From a virus: a stretch of 52,222 nucleotides of DNA. The stretch covers positions 1 through 52,222 of IMG/VR virus record IMGVR_UViG_3300043409_000384; one strand, written 5' to 3'. The number at the start of each line of letters is the position of its first letter. The first letter of the stretch is position 1. A program made the translations under genes and the position numbers. Shown one piece after another: positions 1-5,568 of the stretch. Below the pieces are notes generated by a model, which saw nothing but the letters and a program-made list of their open reading frames with translations, was not told where the DNA came from and made no database searches.

Positions 1-56
1 TAGTATCTCAATACTAGATCAAGACCTATATGAAAATTAAATTTTTAAAGAACTGT

Positions 57-107
57 GTTAATTTCTTAACTTAACTCTAGTATAGCACCTTTACCATTTC
101 TGGACAA
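57..107 (-). promoter_or_regulatory. early sigma70-type promoter with 5' hairpin (left copy)
   Basis: On the minus strand a -35 TTGTCC (102-107) and an extended -10 TGC-TATACT (79-84) are separated by exactly 17 nt. Just downstream lies GUUAA-GAAA-UUAAC (57-70), a 5-bp hairpin with a GNRA-type loop that would sit near the transcript 5' end. It reads leftward off the window. It forms a direct repeat with the copy at 149-199. Confidence 0.65.
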
Positions 108-148
108 CTGTTATTTTCAACTGTTGCGTTTGTGCTACACCAGGTTCA

Positions 149-199
149 GTTAATTTCTTAACTTGCCTCTAGTATAGCAACGATTCCTTTAATGAGCAA
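149..199 (-). promoter_or_regulatory. early sigma70-type promoter with 5' hairpin (right copy)
   Basis: The minus strand shows -35 TTGCTC (194-199), 17-nt spacing and extended -10 TGC-TATACT (171-176), followed by the same GUUAAGAAAUUAAC hairpin (149-162). The 30-bp core 149-178 matches 57-86 at 28 of about 30 positions, so this is a duplicated promoter unit. The same GCTATACTAG core recurs at 35820-35830. Confidence 0.62.
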
Positions 200-220
200 G
201 TAATACTTTTGTTTGCAACA

Positions 221-301
221 TGGTACCCCGGGTGAGATTTGAACTCACATTAAAATTTCTCCTTTTGAGAGAAACGACTTTGCCAATTTGTCTACCGGGG
301 C
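221..301 (-). tRNA. tRNA-Leu(CAA), unusually short variable arm
   Basis: The reverse strand folds into a cloverleaf. The 7-bp acceptor GCCCCGG/CCGGGGU has a G1-U72 wobble. The D arm is GAC/GUC with a type-II-like loop. The anticodon loop CUCAAAA gives anticodon CAA, the T arm is GUGAG-UUCAAAU-CUCAC, the discriminator is A73 and CCA is encoded. A73 and the D-loop fit leucine, but the variable region has only about 9 nt where leucine tRNAs normally have a long arm. A shifted anticodon stem is conceivable, so identity is less certain than tRNA status. Confidence 0.75.
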
Positions 302-304
302 AAT

Positions 305-380
305 TGGTAGCAACGGCTGGACTCGAACCAACCACACACGGATTTTCAATCCGTTGCTCTACCTGATGAGCTACGTTGCC
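305..380 (-). tRNA. tRNA-Phe(GAA)
   Basis: A complete cloverleaf of 76 nt with encoded CCA. The acceptor is GGCAACG/CGUUGCU, the anticodon stem ACGGA/UCCGU carries loop UUGAAAA (anticodon GAA), the T loop is UUCGAGU and the discriminator is A73. It lies 3 nt upstream of tRNA-Leu in transcription order, so both are probably processed from one transcript. Its 5' end is only about 30 bp from the late promoter of the divergently oriented oxygenase gene. Confidence 0.95.
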
Positions 381-410
381 GTTTAATTTAAATTCAACAA
401 AAATGTTAAC

Positions 411-423
411 AATAAATAAATTT
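411..423 (+). promoter_or_regulatory. late promoter fused to start codon
   Basis: AATAAATA (411-418) matches the T4 late promoter core (TATAAATA). It is followed by 5 nt and then ATG at 424, with no Shine-Dalgarno. T4 late promoters occupy about -13 to -6, so transcription would start at the A of the ATG. Confidence 0.65.
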
Positions 424-1185
424 ATGTCAAACTATGATTATAAAATTTTCGATGATGCCATACCAGTTGAATTACAACAACAAGTATGGGACTATATGCA
501 ACATCAAGTTTGGTATGCATACCCGCGCGGTCATCAACTACTAAGATTTATACCAAATCGACACGGTTTGGATTTTCCAGAAAAAATGGAAAATGTTGAA
601 AATGGATCTTTTATGAGTAGGACTGCTTTTGCATTAGATGCACCAAGTCTTGAAAAAAATCATCCGTTAATACACACATTATGGAAAAATATAAACAAGT
701 TACACAATGATATATACGACTTAACCGGGCCAGGCGAGGGCATAAGAACCAGACCTGTAACCAATGACCAAAGTAGTATACCTGGATTAGACCCTGGGTG
801 GAGAGTATACACAAACGGTCAAGGATCAGAAAAAATAAAACGTAGTCATGGCATACACCGTGATAATATCAACATGAATGATGATAGCACTAGAACTATT
901 GTGTATGTTGCAAATATGCAGTGGCTTCCAAGTTGGATGGCTGAGTTAATATTCTATGGTGAAGATCCAGACGGCACAACACACGATCATCAGCAACACC
1001 AAGAAGCAGTTGGCGGACACACGCAACGTCGTAATTTTAAAATAGGGTGGCCCACTGATATTATTGCGGCAAAACCCGGAAGGATTATATCCTATGATGG
1101 TAGAATGTTACATACCACAAAACCCACGAGCATATTTGCACCACACATGCGTATTACTATTGCGTTTAGAGCACGTTTAAAATAA
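424..1185 (+). CDS. 2OG-Fe(II) dioxygenase
   Basis: A 253-residue protein with the Fe(II)/2-oxoglutarate dioxygenase signature: H145-x-D147 ('HRD'), distal H230 and a 2OG-binding arginine near R243 on the final strand. Such enzymes hydroxylate proteins, nucleic acids or small molecules; the substrate cannot be read from sequence. In-frame upstream ATGs exist (376, 403), but the first would start inside tRNA-Phe. The ATG at 424 lies 5 nt after a late promoter, so I take it as the start of a leaderless late mRNA. The gene is alone on the plus strand among minus-strand tRNAs and ends 2 nt before the tRNA-Ser 3' end, so its transcript would run antisense into that tRNA. It is one of three such oxygenases here (also 16229-16798 and 41439-42035), with little mutual similarity outside the motif. 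Confidence 0.8.
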   Translation: MSNYDYKIFDDAIPVELQQQVWDYMQHQVWYAYPRGHQLLRFIPNRHGLDFPEKMENVENGSFMSRTAFALDAPSLEKNHPLIHTLWKNINKLHNDIYDLTGPGEGIRTRPVTNDQSSIPGLDPGWRVYTNGQGSEKIKRSHGIHRDNINMNDDSTRTIVYVANMQWLPSWMAELIFYGEDPDGTTHDHQQHQEAVGGHTQRRNFKIGWPTDIIAAKPGRIISYDGRMLHTTKPTSIFAPHMRITIAFRARLK

Positions 1186-1187
1186 CC

Positions 1188-1277
1188 TGGCGGAAGTGGT
1201 AGGATTCGAACCTACGGACCTTGTCAAGTCTTTAGTTTTCAAGACTAATGCAATAAGCCAGACTCTGCCACACTTCC
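1188..1277 (-). tRNA. tRNA-Ser(UGA)
   Basis: A 90-nt type-II cloverleaf: acceptor GGAAGUG/CACUUCC, anticodon stem UUAGU/ACUAA with loop CUUGAAA (anticodon UGA), a long variable arm of about 16 nt, T loop UUCGAAU, discriminator G73 typical of serine, and encoded CCA. Its first base directly abuts a 15-bp inverted repeat (1278-1375), so RNase P cleavage would separate the tRNA from the upstream structured RNA. Confidence 0.96.
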
Positions 1278-1510
1278 GTATTCATAAACACACTGGTCCT
1301 TATCGATCCGGTCAGTGGATCCGCGTCAGTGCCTATGCACCCGCCGCTTTCGTCATCCGATGTGTTTATGAATACCCAGTATTGCTACTGGATATGTCGG
1401 GGTTGATACCCCGACCAGGAGTCTATTGTTCCACAAATGGAACTCCATGTATCCTGTCCGCCCGTTTAGGCATGTTTAGAGTGCGCCCGGGACCTCGTTC
1501 CCCCACACTA
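1278..1510 (-). ncRNA. candidate structured non-coding RNA upstream of tRNA-Ser
   Basis: No convincing gene is seen in this stretch, but the minus strand is full of stable helices. P1 is a perfect 15-bp long-range helix 1361-1375/1278-1292, with a small GUGC/GCAC hairpin inside (1329-1340). P2 is CCAGUA-GCAA-UACUGG (1376-1391) with a GNRA tetraloop. P3 is an 8-bp GC-rich hairpin 1396-1415 with loop AUCA. P4 is GUUCCA-UUUG-UGGAAC (1428-1443), enclosed by CAGGA/UCCUG (1416-1420/1452-1456). The GNRA loop is GNRA only in the minus-strand RNA, supporting that orientation. It probably shares the promoter at 1898-1926 and runs into tRNA-Ser. I do not recognise a known family (not tmRNA-like, no intron core seen). 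Confidence 0.5.
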
Positions 1511-1519
1511 CATATACTG

Positions 1520-1684
1520 TTAAGTATAGATTTGTTTGCGTTCCTGAATCCTAGGTTGCATACGCATACGCTCGGCACGCTCTAACTTTGCTCGAATCAA
1601 CTCGTGTAGTTGTTCTTTGGTTAAAGTATGCTCACGCACATACGCCTGCTCTCTGGGACTAAGTTTTCTTTTATTATCTGTCAT
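1520..1684 (-). CDS. small basic helical protein, 54 aa, unknown function
   Basis: An open frame ATG(1684) to TAA(1520) coding 54 residues, beginning MTDNKRKLSPREQAYVREHT. It is strongly charged and probably one or two helices (many R/K/E, repeated 'RERM' spacing), compatible with nucleic-acid binding. A ribosome site UUAGGA lies about 6 nt upstream of the ATG. It sits directly after the hairpin terminator at 1697-1729 and before the structured RNA. No family recognised. Codon use and the SD make it a probable real gene, but its size keeps confidence moderate. Confidence 0.55.
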   Translation of the reverse strand: MTDNKRKLSPREQAYVREHTLTKEQLHELIRAKLERAERMRMQPRIQERKQIYT

Positions 1685-1696
1685 TGTATTCCTAAA

Positions 1697-1729
1697 AACA
1701 AAAAACCCTAGGGTTTTTAAGCCTAGGGT
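1697..1729 (-). terminator. Rho-independent terminator or attenuator
   Basis: The minus strand has an 8-bp helix ACCCTAGG/CCTAGGGT (1722-1729 with 1705-1712), a 9-nt loop, and then a U-rich run (UUUUUUGUUUUU). It lies between two small genes of the same orientation, so it may act as an attenuator that lowers expression of the downstream gene, the RNA and tRNA-Ser. Confidence 0.75.
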
Positions 1730-1755
1730 CCTGGAGTTGGTGTGTACTATGTTAG

Positions 1756-1890
1756 TTACACGATGTCCTCCTGGACCCTGGTAATCTCTGGTGTGCGATC
1801 ATTACTTAGATTCGCAAACAGGCACCAATAGGCTGTTAGGCCTAACTGGGGCATCTGTTTTGGTGAATGTAAGGATAATGTTTGCATCAT
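1756..1890 (-). CDS. small protein, 44 aa, unknown function
   Basis: ATG(1890) to TAA(1756) encodes 44 residues starting MMQTLSLHSPKQMPQLGLTA. The middle is mildly hydrophobic with W/C/F, the end is acidic. There is no Shine-Dalgarno. The first ATG lies 7 nt after a perfect sigma70 -10 box, so the mRNA would be leaderless or nearly so. This is the first gene of an early unit ending in a terminator. No family recognised; support comes from the promoter-to-terminator context. Confidence 0.5.
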   Translation of the reverse strand: MMQTLSLHSPKQMPQLGLTAYWCLFANLSNDRTPEITRVQEDIV

Positions 1891-1897
1891 AGTGTCT

Positions 1898-1926
1898 ATT
1901 ATACTTTATTTATCTTTTGTTGTCAA
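1898..1926 (-). promoter_or_regulatory. consensus sigma70 promoter
   Basis: Minus strand TTGACA (1921-1926), 17 nt, TATAAT (1898-1903): both boxes perfect. An ATAAATA (1907-1913) lies in the spacer and could act as an overlapping late promoter. Position +1 would fall at or next to the ATG at 1890. Confidence 0.85.
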
Positions 1927-1931
1927 TGACT

Positions 1932-2843
1932 TTATTTGATTTTGGATAAAATCTTTTGAACTCGTTGTCGCTCGGTAGTCAGGAATTGATGTGTATTATA
2001 CAACTGTTGTCTATCTGTGTCAACTCCTATCCGAACAAACATTTCTGGATCTTCTCCGAGTGATCGACTAAGTGCGGCACGTATGATAGCCAATGTGCGC
2101 GGATCTGCTGTACTGTTGGCCATTAACACCAACCAATTGGGACTGACTTCAAAACCACGTATGCCTTGTTCTTGTAATGTAGGAATACCCGGAAACTCAC
2201 GACTACGCCGTGTGCCTGTTACTGCCAATACTGTCACAGGTTGATCTTTTGCCACGCCCACGCCTGTGAACAATACCGTAATGTTGTTGCTGAGTATGTC
2301 TGTCAATGCGGCGGCCTCACCTCGGTAAGGGACATGAACCATTTGCACACCAGTTTTAATACCAAATAATTCCCCAGCAATGTGTGTGGCCGCACCGTTA
2401 CCACTGCTACCAAAGAACACAGGATCCCGTGTTGCCAACAACTTTGGCATGGTATTAACTGCACTCTTTGGATTTGTAATCAGGGCCAACTGTACTGTGC
2501 CCAGGGTGGCAACAGGCTCAAACTCTGCTAAATTGTACACACTATCGGCCTGTAGACTGTTTACCACCACAGCCAGGCTATGAATCAACAAAATAGTTTC
2601 AGATCCACGACTTTTTGCCACATAATTGGCACCTATGGCGCCACCTGCGCCTGCACGGTACTCTATTACATACGTATTCTGTGTATGCGTAGTTAGTGCT
2701 CGTTCTACAACGCGAGCGGCTTGATCTGCCGCACCACCAGGGGCAAATGGTACTACAATCCGAATTGTGTCTGCTTGAACAACACTACTGACCAAGATCG
2801 TAAGGCTGACTATAAAACCTTTTAAAACCTGAGTAAATGTCAT
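1932..2843 (-). CDS. Bug/TctC-family tripartite tricarboxylate transporter substrate-binding protein
   Basis: A 303-residue protein with an N-terminal signal peptide (positive start, hydrophobic VSLTILVSSVV, likely cleavage after QA near residue 24), followed by the Bug/TctC start 'IRIVVPFAPGGAADQAAR' and the conserved 'GAGGAIGANYVAKS' loop. Family members are periplasmic binding proteins for carboxylates and other small solutes working with TctA/TctB permeases; neither permease is in this window. As a phage gene it may feed a host permease or bind a compound in the periplasm. The start overlaps the preceding PP-loop gene by 59 bp, suggesting acquisition by insertion or translational coupling; no strong SD is visible. 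A second, diverged copy is at 24169-25077. Confidence 0.88.
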   Translation of the reverse strand: MTFTQVLKGFIVSLTILVSSVVQADTIRIVVPFAPGGAADQAARVVERALTTHTQNTYVIEYRAGAGGAIGANYVAKSRGSETILLIHSLAVVVNSLQADSVYNLAEFEPVATLGTVQLALITNPKSAVNTMPKLLATRDPVFFGSSGNGAATHIAGELFGIKTGVQMVHVPYRGEAAALTDILSNNITVLFTGVGVAKDQPVTVLAVTGTRRSREFPGIPTLQEQGIRGFEVSPNWLVLMANSTADPRTLAIIRAALSRSLGEDPEMFVRIGVDTDRQQLYNTHQFLTTERQRVQKILSKIK

Positions 2844-3918
2844 TGGGGTTAACTTTCCATTTGTTTGGCATAATACGCCATATATGTTCTAGGCCTGTAC
2901 GCCATGAGTACTTAGCCGGATCTGTGTCTGGCAATTTAAAAAACCATTCGTCCCTAGGTGTAAAAAATAAACTAGGTGCTTTGGCTTGGTATGGCACTGG
3001 ATACCATCCGGGATAGATCAATTGACTAATACCATCTACATTTAAGTAGTAGTATTGTTTGCCAATTTTCCGCCCCACAATATTCTTTTCATCTGTTGTG
3101 ATGTAAGGACTTGTGGGGGTTGCTAACTTCATGTAACGCTTAATAACATGGCTTTGTTTGACTGGAATCAGCAGAGCATCGGGACTCCAATAAAACATTT
3201 CATCAAACTCCCAGGGACGATTAAGCATCTGAGTGTTTCCACTGACTGCGGTGTCTACCATGTCAGTGAATGTAAAGTAGTAACGCCCTTTAACCTCTTG
3301 CACACGTGGTTTGTCAATTCCGTGTATAAAACACACACGCCTGCCAGCATTAATCATGTCACGCCAATGCGGTTCACGCAACTTAATATCCTGCTTGGCC
3401 GCATTATTGGGGTTAAGATATCCATTCATATGGTATATCCAATCAAACTTAGTTTCTTTAGCAGTAAAGTGATCTAGTGTTTGTTTTGCTAAATCAATAA
3501 TAGTGTGCTTGATCCAGGGTTGCTTTAATCTAGCAGTTTCTACTTTGGGTTTGGCCACATGATAGATTTCTCCATTTAAGAAGTTGGTCTTATCGTGTGT
3601 TGCCTCGTAGTTGACTTGACTAGCAACTTCATCTAGTTTGATGTTATTGTTGATGAATGTATTAAGAATGTTACTACTATCTGCACCGCCGCTAAACCAA
3701 AGTACAATGTAATCGTATTTGTCACGGATCTGTTGGGCACGTTGACGGTAGAGCTCTTCTAGCGTCTCGAGTGGCTCTACCCGCCAATCGACTGTGTTAA
3801 ATACAGCATCGTTAAAATCCCATTTTAAAGGTAATCCCACACGCTCGTGCTCGTGTGCGGCTTCTAACTTGCTGAAAAACTTCGCATCGCCAACTCGATA
3901 AAACCCAAACTGTTCCAT
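2785..3918 (-). CDS. PP-loop ATPase family protein (copy 1)
   Basis: A 377-residue protein with a PP-loop (N-type ATP pyrophosphatase) signature SGGADS at residues 76-81 at the end of a hydrophobic strand (YIVLWF). Known PP-loop enzymes adenylate a carbonyl for thiolation or amidation (tRNA-modifying enzymes, QueC, asparagine synthetase-like). Further motifs shared with the neighbour at 3918-5102 are an N-terminal 'GFY.VGD..F.SK', 'GIDKP' followed by 'GR.Y..F.D', and 'KQ.H.I'. The start codon overlaps the stop of that paralogue (TAATG), so the two are translationally coupled and probably form a heteromer or act in succession. Substrate unknown. Confidence 0.7.
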   Translation of the reverse strand: MEQFGFYRVGDAKFFSKLEAAHEHERVGLPLKWDFNDAVFNTVDWRVEPLETLEELYRQRAQQIRDKYDYIVLWFSGGADSSNILNTFINNNIKLDEVASQVNYEATHDKTNFLNGEIYHVAKPKVETARLKQPWIKHTIIDLAKQTLDHFTAKETKFDWIYHMNGYLNPNNAAKQDIKLREPHWRDMINAGRRVCFIHGIDKPRVQEVKGRYYFTFTDMVDTAVSGNTQMLNRPWEFDEMFYWSPDALLIPVKQSHVIKRYMKLATPTSPYITTDEKNIVGRKIGKQYYYLNVDGISQLIYPGWYPVPYQAKAPSLFFTPRDEWFFKLPDTDPAKYSWRTGLEHIWRIMPNKWKVNPNDIYSGFKRFYSQPYDLGQ

Positions 3919-5102
3919 TAGCGCATTAAGTCCAACATGGCGTCCGTATTGACAAAGTCAGCAGGACCTAGGTCATAGAAGGTATCCATAAAGCCAGTAA
4001 AACCCACAGGTCGACCCATTTCGTAGGTAAAGAATTTGGGATCAATCTTATCTACCATGTGTGCCACACCGGCTTTCCATACTTCGTAGAAGCGAGTTTC
4101 TGAAAAGTTCTTAAAGAACCACCAGCCCATTTCACTGTAGAAGTTGTTGGTACTTTTCATTGTTTGCCAGGTGGTGGGATCGTAATCTTCATAGATCAAC
4201 GGACGGGCAATCTGTTCGTAGGCGTTGCGCTGTGCAGGACTGTGATTGGGCCAACGCATTAAAAACTGCAAATGCTTAGTATGTGGTAACTGGAACCAAT
4301 TACGAATAGTATGTGCCTGTTTGATAATCAATTCAGGGATGTCTGGTTGCCAGTAAAAATATTCTGTAGTCAAGTTGGTGTAAGGACCGATTGTGGGCTG
4401 ACTGTGATTGGCCTGTATGTCCAAGAAGTACAAGTACCAACGGCCATCTCGAATACAAATTTTAGGTTTGTCAATACCGTACAGTATACAAATACTCTTA
4501 CCCGACTCGGCCAATTGTTTGTGTCCATCTAGGCCCAAGGGATCGTGTTTGAATGTGTGTTCAGGATGCAGATAGTCTCTAGCACGTTCTACCCAGGACT
4601 CATCGCCCTTGTAGTCCAGTATGTTTTGACTAAAGTCATGCATGGTGATTTTGATTGTGGGATGACTGATGGCTAATTTTTGCAAGATGGGCTTGGCCGC
4701 AAAGTGCCATTCACTCAAGGTGTTTTCCGCTTTCATATTCTTGGCATCTGGTCCAAGATTCTTGTCACCCTGTGCAGGATAACGAAACACCACTTCGTCT
4801 AGGTGTATACCATTGTTAATAAAACTATACAACACCGTTGCACTATCACTGCCGCCTGAGAACTCTAGACGAATGTAATCGTATCGGTCTCGTAATTGTC
4901 GGGCCCGCATACGATACAGTTCACGCAGACTTGTTTCGGGTTCTATGGTTGTATCTATTCGACTGTATACTTCTCTGTTGAAGTTAAAGTGCGGAAAGTG
5001 TCCAGTAGCTGTGGCTTCCAATAAGGCCTGTGGCTTGCTGTAGAATCGTTTATCACCTACGGTGTAAAAGCCTAGTCTGGGATTTTGTTCTAGTGTTTGC
5101 AT
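3918..5102 (-). CDS. PP-loop ATPase family protein (copy 2)
   Basis: A 394-residue paralogue of the downstream gene, with PP-loop SGGSDS at residues 82-87 after 'YIRLEF', and the same 'GIDKP...GRWYLYFLD' and 'KQAHTI' blocks. It differs by a longer C-terminal region rich in W/F/Y. The ATG at 5102 lies just 5 nt after the CCA end of tRNA-Arg, so after tRNA 3' processing the mRNA would begin almost at the start codon. No SD can fit. Being placed between tRNAs, the pair could act in tRNA modification, but that is inference. Similar uncharacterised proteins occur in marine T4-like phages as I recall. Confidence 0.7.
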   Translation of the reverse strand: MQTLEQNPRLGFYTVGDKRFYSKPQALLEATATGHFPHFNFNREVYSRIDTTIEPETSLRELYRMRARQLRDRYDYIRLEFSGGSDSATVLYSFINNGIHLDEVVFRYPAQGDKNLGPDAKNMKAENTLSEWHFAAKPILQKLAISHPTIKITMHDFSQNILDYKGDESWVERARDYLHPEHTFKHDPLGLDGHKQLAESGKSICILYGIDKPKICIRDGRWYLYFLDIQANHSQPTIGPYTNLTTEYFYWQPDIPELIIKQAHTIRNWFQLPHTKHLQFLMRWPNHSPAQRNAYEQIARPLIYEDYDPTTWQTMKSTNNFYSEMGWWFFKNFSETRFYEVWKAGVAHMVDKIDPKFFTYEMGRPVGFTGFMDTFYDLGPADFVNTDAMLDLMR

Positions 5103-5107
5103 ATAGT

Positions 5108-5182
5108 TGGTCCGGCGTAGAGGAATCGAACCTCTATAATGACTTTAGAAGAATCATGTCCTATCCATTGAACGAACGCCAG
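5108..5182 (-). tRNA. tRNA-Arg(UCU)
   Basis: A 75-nt cloverleaf: acceptor CUGGCGU/ACGCCGG (with a U2-G71 wobble), D stem GUUC/GGAC, anticodon stem UGAUU/AGUCA with loop CUUCUAA (anticodon UCU), 4-nt variable loop, T stem AGAGG/CCUCU, A73 and encoded CCA. It sits between the small membrane protein gene (stop 4 nt upstream) and the PP-loop gene (ATG 5 nt downstream). UCU reads AGA/AGG codons, commonly supplied by phage tRNAs. Confidence 0.95.
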
Positions 5183-5186
5183 GATT

Positions 5187-5435
5187 TCATTCTACCTGTT
5201 GTCTTTGCCTTAAGGCCATGCCTGCGTAAGTGCCAACAGCCGCTCCCATCAGTGCTGGAATTATAGCCCAATGATCTTCGGTATAACTGATGACGGTTAT
5301 GGTTGCTGTAAGGGTAACCAGTACAGACCAAAAACTGGCCTGCATTGGCCGATTGTTTTGAACAGCCTTTATAAAATATACATAAAGTATATCGGTTGCA
5401 AACACAGCAAAGAATGTGATAATGTATGTTAACAT
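5187..5435 (-). CDS. small integral membrane protein
   Basis: An 82-residue protein with probable membrane segments at about residues 2-24 (LTYIITFFAVFATDILYVYF), 34-54 (SFWSVLVTLTATITVISY) and a shorter Ala/Gly-rich one at about 59-74. The C-terminus is short, basic and glutamine-rich. It has no signal peptidase site. It is encoded between tRNA-Met and tRNA-Arg in an early transcription unit, with no obvious SD. Small phage inner-membrane proteins of this kind are often superinfection-exclusion or lysis-timing factors, but nothing here identifies the role. Confidence 0.65.
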   Translation of the reverse strand: MLTYIITFFAVFATDILYVYFIKAVQNNRPMQASFWSVLVTLTATITVISYTEDHWAIIPALMGAAVGTYAGMALRQRQQVE

Positions 5436-5453
5436 ATAAACTTGATTGAATTT

Positions 5454-5530
5454 TGGTACGCCGAGTAGGGCTCGAACCTACGACCAAAGGATTATGAGTC
5501 CTCTGCTCTGACCAACTGAGCTATCAGCGC
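5454..5530 (-). tRNA. tRNA-Met(CAU)
   Basis: A 77-nt cloverleaf: acceptor GCGCUGA/UCGGCGU, D arm GCUC...GAGC, anticodon stem GAGGA/UCCUU with loop CUCAUAA (anticodon CAU), T loop UUCGAGC, A73 and encoded CCA. The first acceptor pair is G1-U72 rather than the initiator mismatch, so it is elongator Met or a CAU tRNA modified to read AUA (Ile). Confidence 0.93.
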
Positions 5531-5539
5531 GATATGTAT

Positions 5540-5568
5540 ATTATATACTAAGAGTCTTTAGTTGTCAA
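5540..5568 (-). promoter_or_regulatory. consensus sigma70 promoter of the tRNA/PP-loop unit
   Basis: Minus strand TTGACA (5563-5568), 17 nt, TATAAT (5540-5545), both perfect. It lies 9 bp upstream of tRNA-Met and overlaps the stop end of the 5565-6947 gene. It probably drives tRNA-Met, the small membrane protein, tRNA-Arg, both PP-loop genes and the Bug gene. Confidence 0.88.

Noticed and set aside
221-301. tRNA-Phe(AAA) reading of the first tRNA
   Set aside because: This would need a shifted anticodon stem with C at position 33. The CAA reading gives U33 and a normal 5-bp stem.
1278-1510. tmRNA, group I intron or known riboswitch
   Set aside because: No tRNA-like ends or tag frame, no intron core or splice boundary, and no known aptamer pattern could be recognised by eye.
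1196-1585. Plus-strand open frame of 129 codons
   Set aside because: It runs antisense through tRNA-Ser and the structured RNA, with no ribosome site; composition is that of RNA helices, not protein.
5161-5487. Alternative minus-strand frame of 108 codons
   Set aside because: It overlaps tRNA-Met and tRNA-Arg. The 82-codon frame (5187-5435) has a coherent membrane-protein sequence instead.
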